Origin: Benincasa hispida | Lineage: Eukaryota; Streptophyta; Magnoliopsida; Cucurbitales; Cucurbitaceae | Reading direction: 5' to 3' | Assembly: GCF_009727055.1 (NCBI RefSeq) | Contig: NC_052350.1 | Span: 23,747,233 to 23,811,232 of the forward strand | Length of the DNA: 64,000 nt | Program-made: the position numbers and the translations under genes | Shown here: positions 59,117 through 64,000 of the stretch, piece by piece | How the letters are laid out: each line of letters opens with the position of its first letter | Numbering within the stretch: position 1 is the stretch's first letter | The notes under the pieces: model-generated | The model's input: the letters and a program-made list of their open reading frames with translations, nothing else | What the model was told of the DNA's origin: nothing | Databases searched by the model: none

Positions 59117-59880
59117 TTGTGACTTGTTGAAAAAGAAGATAGCCAAACTCCACCCAAAAAAATTTGCATTCCTATTGAAGCTATAGAAGAAGGAACAAGA
59201 CTCATAAAAAGAAAGACAAAAAGATGACATGGAAGCCTAAGTATGCTAAGAAAGAAGGCAAGGACTTCCCTCAATTCCGACAACCGACAAATTTGGAAAA
59301 ATTTCTCCCAATAAACTTTCTCAATAATCATCCAGAGAAAGTATTAGAAGTTATTGCATGTCACACTGTCGGCATAGTGGAAGTCGACAACAATCATATA
59401 ACTACCGAAGAAGTCAACGACTCAAAAGAAATAAAGCAAAGAACTTCTGTCTTCGATCGTATTAAGCCTTCAAGTGCTTGATCTTTAGTCTTTCAAAGAT
59501 TGAGTATGGCCATAGTAGGAGAAGAGGACCAATGTCCAACGACTACTTCTACTCGAACTTCAGCCTTCAAAAGGCTAAGTATATCCACATCAAAGAAAGA
59601 TCGACCTTCAAGATATGCTTTTGATCGTCTTAAGACAACAAGCGATCAACATAAAGGAAGAATTAAATCTTGAAGGCAACGCCATTCCATAAAGAAAACA
59701 ACGACGAAAAGATTCACAGTTATGTCCTTTCACGCATGAAGAGGAAATTTTCCGTTGACATAAGTACAGAAGGTTCCTTGATAGTGAAGCCAAAACTCGT
59801 CATATTGATGAATCCTACAAATAAAGAGGATGATCAAAACCATGATGAAACAAGAGCTTTTGAAGTTTAAATGAAAAAGC
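59117..59880 (+). pseudogene. Gypsy gag-pol linker region, broken
   Basis: Short frames: MTWKPKYAKKEGKDFPQFRQP (from 59224) and, from 59670, ATPFHKENNDEKIHS and SRMKRKFSVDISTEGSL. Both are phrases I recall from gag-pol polyproteins of cucurbit gypsy elements. Protease, RT, RNase H and integrase are not found anywhere downstream, so pol is deleted or was never present. Confidence 0.7.
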
Positions 59881-59969
59881 TCCTCATCGCAAAAGTCTAA
59901 ACTACATGATGCTTCTGGCCCGCATGAGCTTAAAATGTGAATAACCCCTAAATTTTTTTTTTTTTTTTT

Positions 59970-60235
59970 GTACGAACTACGTTACGACTTGATCTTTGCC
60001 ATTATAAAGGGTACGTAAGCAACTTAGGAAAATTTAAGTTTAGTCACGCATAAAAAAAACATTCTTTTTTAACTACATTATGATTTGATCCCCATCATTA
60101 TGAAGGGTACGTAGGGAACTTGAAAGATTCAAGTTCAGTCTAGTTAAAAAAAACTTGAACTACGTCATAATTTGGTCCTTTTCTTTAAGGGTACGAAGGT
60201 AACTTAAAGAAATTTAAGTTTAATCCATCAGAAAA
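59970..60235 (+). repeat. Three copies of a roughly 85-bp unit with GGGTACG
   Basis: Copies at about 59977, 60072 and 60151 each read gaactac(g/a)t.a, then ttgatc(c/t), then a(a)gggtacg(t/a)a(a/g)g, then aagttt/aagttcag. This motif is typical of the 3' non-coding part of some gypsy elements. Confidence 0.8.
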
Positions 60236-60399
60236 GGTACCACAACCACCTAAGTATGATACTACAAGATTGATGTTGATCATCCCCATTAAAGAAGGAC
60301 ACTTCAAATTGAAGATGTTCATCCCTACTGGGGGCAACACAATGGATTGAAGATGTTCATCCCTCGTAAGGAGCTAGCACAGTAAATAAAAGGCACACA

Positions 60400-60770
60400 C
60401 TTGGAATGCGCTTTGCTTCCTCTTCAAAATCAAACTTGGATGCTTCTCTATCTTCAAGTTCAGAGGCTTCATCGATGCTCCATCTTCAAGTTCAGAGGTT
60501 TCGTCGATGCTTCATCTTCATGCTCAAGTCTGGAGGCTTTGCAATGCCATCTTCATGCTCAAAGTCGCGAAGTCGAGCTCAATGTGAAGATTCATCGATG
60601 CTTCGTCAAACTCAAGTGCGGAGTATTTGTCGATGCTTCAAGCTCAAATGCAAAGGATTCGTTGATTCTTCAAGCTCAAGTGCAGAGGTTTCGCCGATGC
60701 TTTGTCAAACTCAAATGCGGAGGATTTGCCGATACTTTGTCAAACTCAAATTACAACGTTGAAGCAGGGC
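60400..60770 (+). repeat. Degenerate minisatellite around ttcatcgatgctt
   Basis: Words tcaagttcagaggcttc and cgtcgatgcttcatctt recur, roughly every 33-40 bp. The frames 60401-60943 and 60406-60762 are low-complexity translations. It lies in the 3' internal region of the gypsy element or the beginning of an unrecognised LTR. Confidence 0.7.
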
Positions 60771-60959
60771 ACTTTGGCCTTTTTGATATCTCCACTCAGT
60801 TTAGTGCATTCGACTCCCAATTTTTTGTCCTTTTGGCGCGATTTTTCATCTTAACAACACACTTACTTCATGGCATCAATTTCCTACAAAATAAGACAAA
60901 TAGAACACAAGAATCATCCAAATCAGTAGGATTAAGGACATAAAATTAACTCTTTTTGA

Positions 60960-62500
60960 AAGGTAACAACAATCGGCAAAAACTATTGGATAGACAACTA
61001 GCTTCTTGGAAGGCCAATGTTGAAGGTTGCTTGAAACACATAAGCGCACGTGTCATGTTTTAGTAAAGTAAAATGGTCGGAACCAAGTATTGTCCTCTAG
61101 AAATCAAGTATTTTTATTCTTTTAGTTATCAAAAAATCTAACCAATTTTATCTGAAAAACGAAACTTGATGATTTTTTTAAAAAAATAAAGTAAATAGTT
61201 AACTTGGAGAAACACTTCAACTAAGAACGTCCTAAAGCATCGCTTCTTCATTCAATAGATTTGTGGAATCAACAAATTATTCACTAGACCAATTAATTCA
61301 TTAACATGGGCCTAGAAGTCTAATGTCCAGAGCTCAACCATTTCTAACACATAGTTATTAAGTCAATCTCTTGTAATTAATTCATCATGCATAACATAAA
61401 ACTCTTCATATTTGACCTCTATTATTTTTCTATTACTCTCGTGCATTAACAACAGTTTAATATGTGATTTTGAGCCTAATACCTCCTCTCTCGACCAAGA
61501 TAATAAACGTCAAATCAATTAAATGGTGATAAAGACATTTAACAGAACACTCACAAACATATTAAAATGCCATGGATGTTAATTGAATGAATTGCAAATA
61601 AAAGTAATCATCCAGAACAATTGAAATCTATCTACACCCTAGGATCAATTAAATTCATCCACACACTCTGATAGAACCCATACTCAATATTTGTATAGAG
61701 ACTTAAAGGTAAATGAACAAGGGCGAAGGGAAAGTTATCTGTTGATCTATTCCATTGCCAACTTTGCATCGAACGTCAAACCCATAATTGAGCTCCCAAT
61801 TACTCTCCAATCAATCTCGACATCAAAACCACCAAAAATCCCTATTTTTCAGATCTTAGTAATGTTGGAATGTCTTGAATTTGTTTGTTAGCGCTTCAAA
61901 CAACCAAGTACGGACGAAGAGAAAGATCTTAGTTATTTATGATTATGACCCTAAGGTTTAGAGTAGTGCGCTATATAAATTCTCTAATCCTAGAGGTGCC
62001 ATTTTTTATGTAATTTTTCGAAAATATTCTCTCTAATAATATTGTTCTCCCTCTGTCTGTGGACGTAGATAACACACTGTTAGTGAACCACGTATATCTG
62101 AGTGTCGATCTTCTTTATCTCTACGTTGCTTTTGTGTTTTTTAATTGTCGATTTTGTAACAAGTAATATTGTGATGCTACCCACATGGGACTTAATGCGT
62201 TGCTGTATCGAGCAACACACTGCACAATTTGTCTTCAGATGGTTGCGACATTATACTTTTTTATGCTCTCAGGTTTAGAGAGTTGCAAAGCTTCCAGGAT
62301 GCCATTTTCATCATCTTTTCATTTCTCTTCGTCCTTAGGTCCATTATGACCTCCTTCTGGCAGTTTTCTTCCAATTCTCAGTCAAATTCTTCAAATTATG
62401 TCCAAATGCTAGATTCCTACAAAGCCAGTAAAGAAAAGCATCAAAGAACAAAATTATTGAACAAAACTAACTAAAGCATAAGCTCAAGAAATTAATTTTT
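60960..62500. other. Unassigned sequence, probable retrotransposon debris
   Basis: No coding frame longer than 81 aa with any domain. I expected the 3' LTR of the gypsy element here but find no copy of 56085-57369. Cause (deletion or truncation at insertion) is unknown. Confidence 0.4.
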
Positions 62501-62965
62501 AAGTGCTTTTCATTGCCCGAGCAAGCCCTAAAATCCATGGTCGAGCCCCAAGTTCAACGAAAACTGAGGGGTGACATGGGAGACATACACCTCAAAGGAA
62601 AAAAGTTAGAACCTGGGGTTTCAAGCCAACCAGCTGAGCGGATAAATATATACCCATCGAAAAATAATCTAGGCAGACTCATTTTGGCGTCCATGCAGCC
62701 TTGAGCATTGTGACATCACAGGAGTTACACGTAGCCACATGCAATTATTGGTGGACGAACATCATTTGACGACTCGAAAGTGGAAGAGTATGTATCTTCC
62801 AAAGAGAGATCTGACCTTACTTTTGTGTGTTCAGCTGAACTATACACTCCTTCTACTAACTTAAGTATCAGAGTGTGGTACACATCAGTGTGAGCAATTT
62901 TAACTTATGTCAGCTCGGAAGCGAGACTAGACTAGAAGAACCGGGCCGATGGACAAGCCTATGGG
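62500..62965 (+). mobile_element. LTR-like fragment (second gypsy family)
   Basis: A region less AT-rich than its flanks with a TATA-like gataaatatata (62640-62651), then tctgaccttacttt and acttaagtatcagagtgt, words I associate with the R/U5 part of gypsy LTRs. Ends are not defined. Confidence 0.45.
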
Positions 62966-64000
62966 AGGACCGCGATGACAATTTTTTTTTAAAATATAAA
63001 AAATTAAAATTATAGAGATATCATATACTCTTAAAATTTAGGAAGCTATTAGACACATGAATATTGAAACTTGAGGGTCTACTCGAAATTTTTGAAGTTC
63101 TATGACTTATTAATCTCAAAATCGAAAGTCAAATTCGTTTTAAACTGGTAATTTAACCTTTTAAATAAACATGATATAGTTTCTAATTAGAATGAAATTA
63201 CAAAAACTAGTCTTCGATCATTTCTAATGGAAACCCATTTTGGATCAGCAAAATATTGACTATGGTCTATATCAATTCATACTGAGAATTGGTGGTTTCT
63301 GATGAGATAATACAATTTTCACAGGGTGCTAGTATGTAATTAAAGCTTCATAAGGTAGGAACCATATTATTTTACTGTTAAAGGTATAATTAATAACGTA
63401 CTAGCCAACCATTTCTACGCTCACGTATTAAATTAAAAAAATTAAAACATAATATGGACTACCATTAAAAAAAATTAATATTAGTATAAATATAATCAAA
63501 TAATGTAAAATATGAATATTCATTTAATATTTAACGGCACTTGCAAGAATAACAAAAAAAAAAAAAAATCTTAAATTTAAAAATTTATCAATAGTTTTTC
63601 AAAATTTACAAATAAAAAAAAAACATAAAAGAAAATTTCCATTTTTATTATTTCACATTTAACCTTATTGGTGTACCACCATGTATATCAATAGTCTATC
63701 TGGTATACTTTATATTTGATATATCAGTCATCTGATATACGTTGTATTTAATATATCAATTGACTAATATACCAAAGATAAAATATATAAGTTATACAAT
63801 AGATATACCAAATTTATCATTCATAAACTATATTTATCAATAAAAAAGTACTTGTTCATTTACTATTATTTATTTGATTTAGTTTTGATCCTTATTCATT
63901 TGTTATAGAATATTATTTTTCTAGTACATTATAATCAGCTTATAATGGTTCAATCTGTTATGTTAGTAACCATTTTGAATGAATGTTGATAAACTATTGG
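62966..64000. other. AT-rich sequence to the window end
   Basis: No gene, LTR edge or inverted-repeat element recognised. Short gatatatca / tataccaa words recur at 63680-63820. A 15-base A run starts at about 63554. Confidence 0.5.

Noticed and set aside
60401..60943. 180-aa open frame
   Set aside because: Composed of degenerate minisatellite words around ttcatcgatgctt; overlapping frames are also open.
1..64000. tRNA and rRNA genes
   Set aside because: No convincing A-box/B-box pair with a cloverleaf and no conserved rRNA segments were seen by eye; a covariance-model scan was not possible.

Overview
The window is AT-rich nuclear DNA from a flowering plant. The plant features are an organelle-type pentatricopeptide repeat (PPR) gene, a seven-exon WD40 gene with GT-AG introns, and a dense layer of Ty1/copia and Ty3/gypsy long-terminal-repeat (LTR) retrotransposons, LINE tails and small DNA transposons. 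The style of the copia LTRs and of the gypsy gag resembles families I associate with Cucurbitaceae; this is recollection, not a search result. No bacterial operons, CRISPR arrays, rRNA or tRNA genes were seen. 

Only two genes look functional. An intronless PLS-class PPR gene with E/E+ tail (16025-18046, +) probably encodes an organelle RNA-editing or RNA-processing factor. A STRAP-like WD40 gene (46992-52038, +, 353 aa by joining seven exons) has a visible TATA box and TGGGCC element upstream. A third locus, at 14313-15970, is a disabled copy of the first three exons of that WD40 gene and ends about 50 bp before the PPR start codon. 

Layout. 1-6869: copia LTRs, including one LTR interrupted by two further LTRs (an Athila-like one with a 5-bp target duplication and an inverted copia one). 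6870-13640: a patchwork of gypsy-like and copia LTRs with short internal remnants. 13641-14312: AT-rich DNA, one N and a GC-rich patch. 14313-18046: the WD40 pseudogene and the PPR gene. 20291-38095: a cluster of decayed copia elements in both orientations (elements A, B, C) with a solo LTR nested inside another LTR. 38096-46330: gypsy LTR fragment, small inverted-repeat elements, a roughly 175-bp higher-order minisatellite and a 66-bp tandem repeat carrying an 18-bp palindrome. 46380-52200: the WD40 gene, whose introns hold three separate LINE insertions. 53166-55218: a transposon-like unit with a duplicated tail. 56085-60960: a gypsy element with LTR, primer-binding site and broken gag but no pol. 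60960-64000: LTR debris and AT-rich DNA. 

I found no convincing new defence, metabolic or regulatory system. The most informative observations are structural: the partial gene duplication beside the PPR gene, the series of dated LINE insertions, and signs that one copia LTR family uses two alternative LTR starts about 100 bp apart. All coordinates of repeat edges are by eye; alignments were not run.
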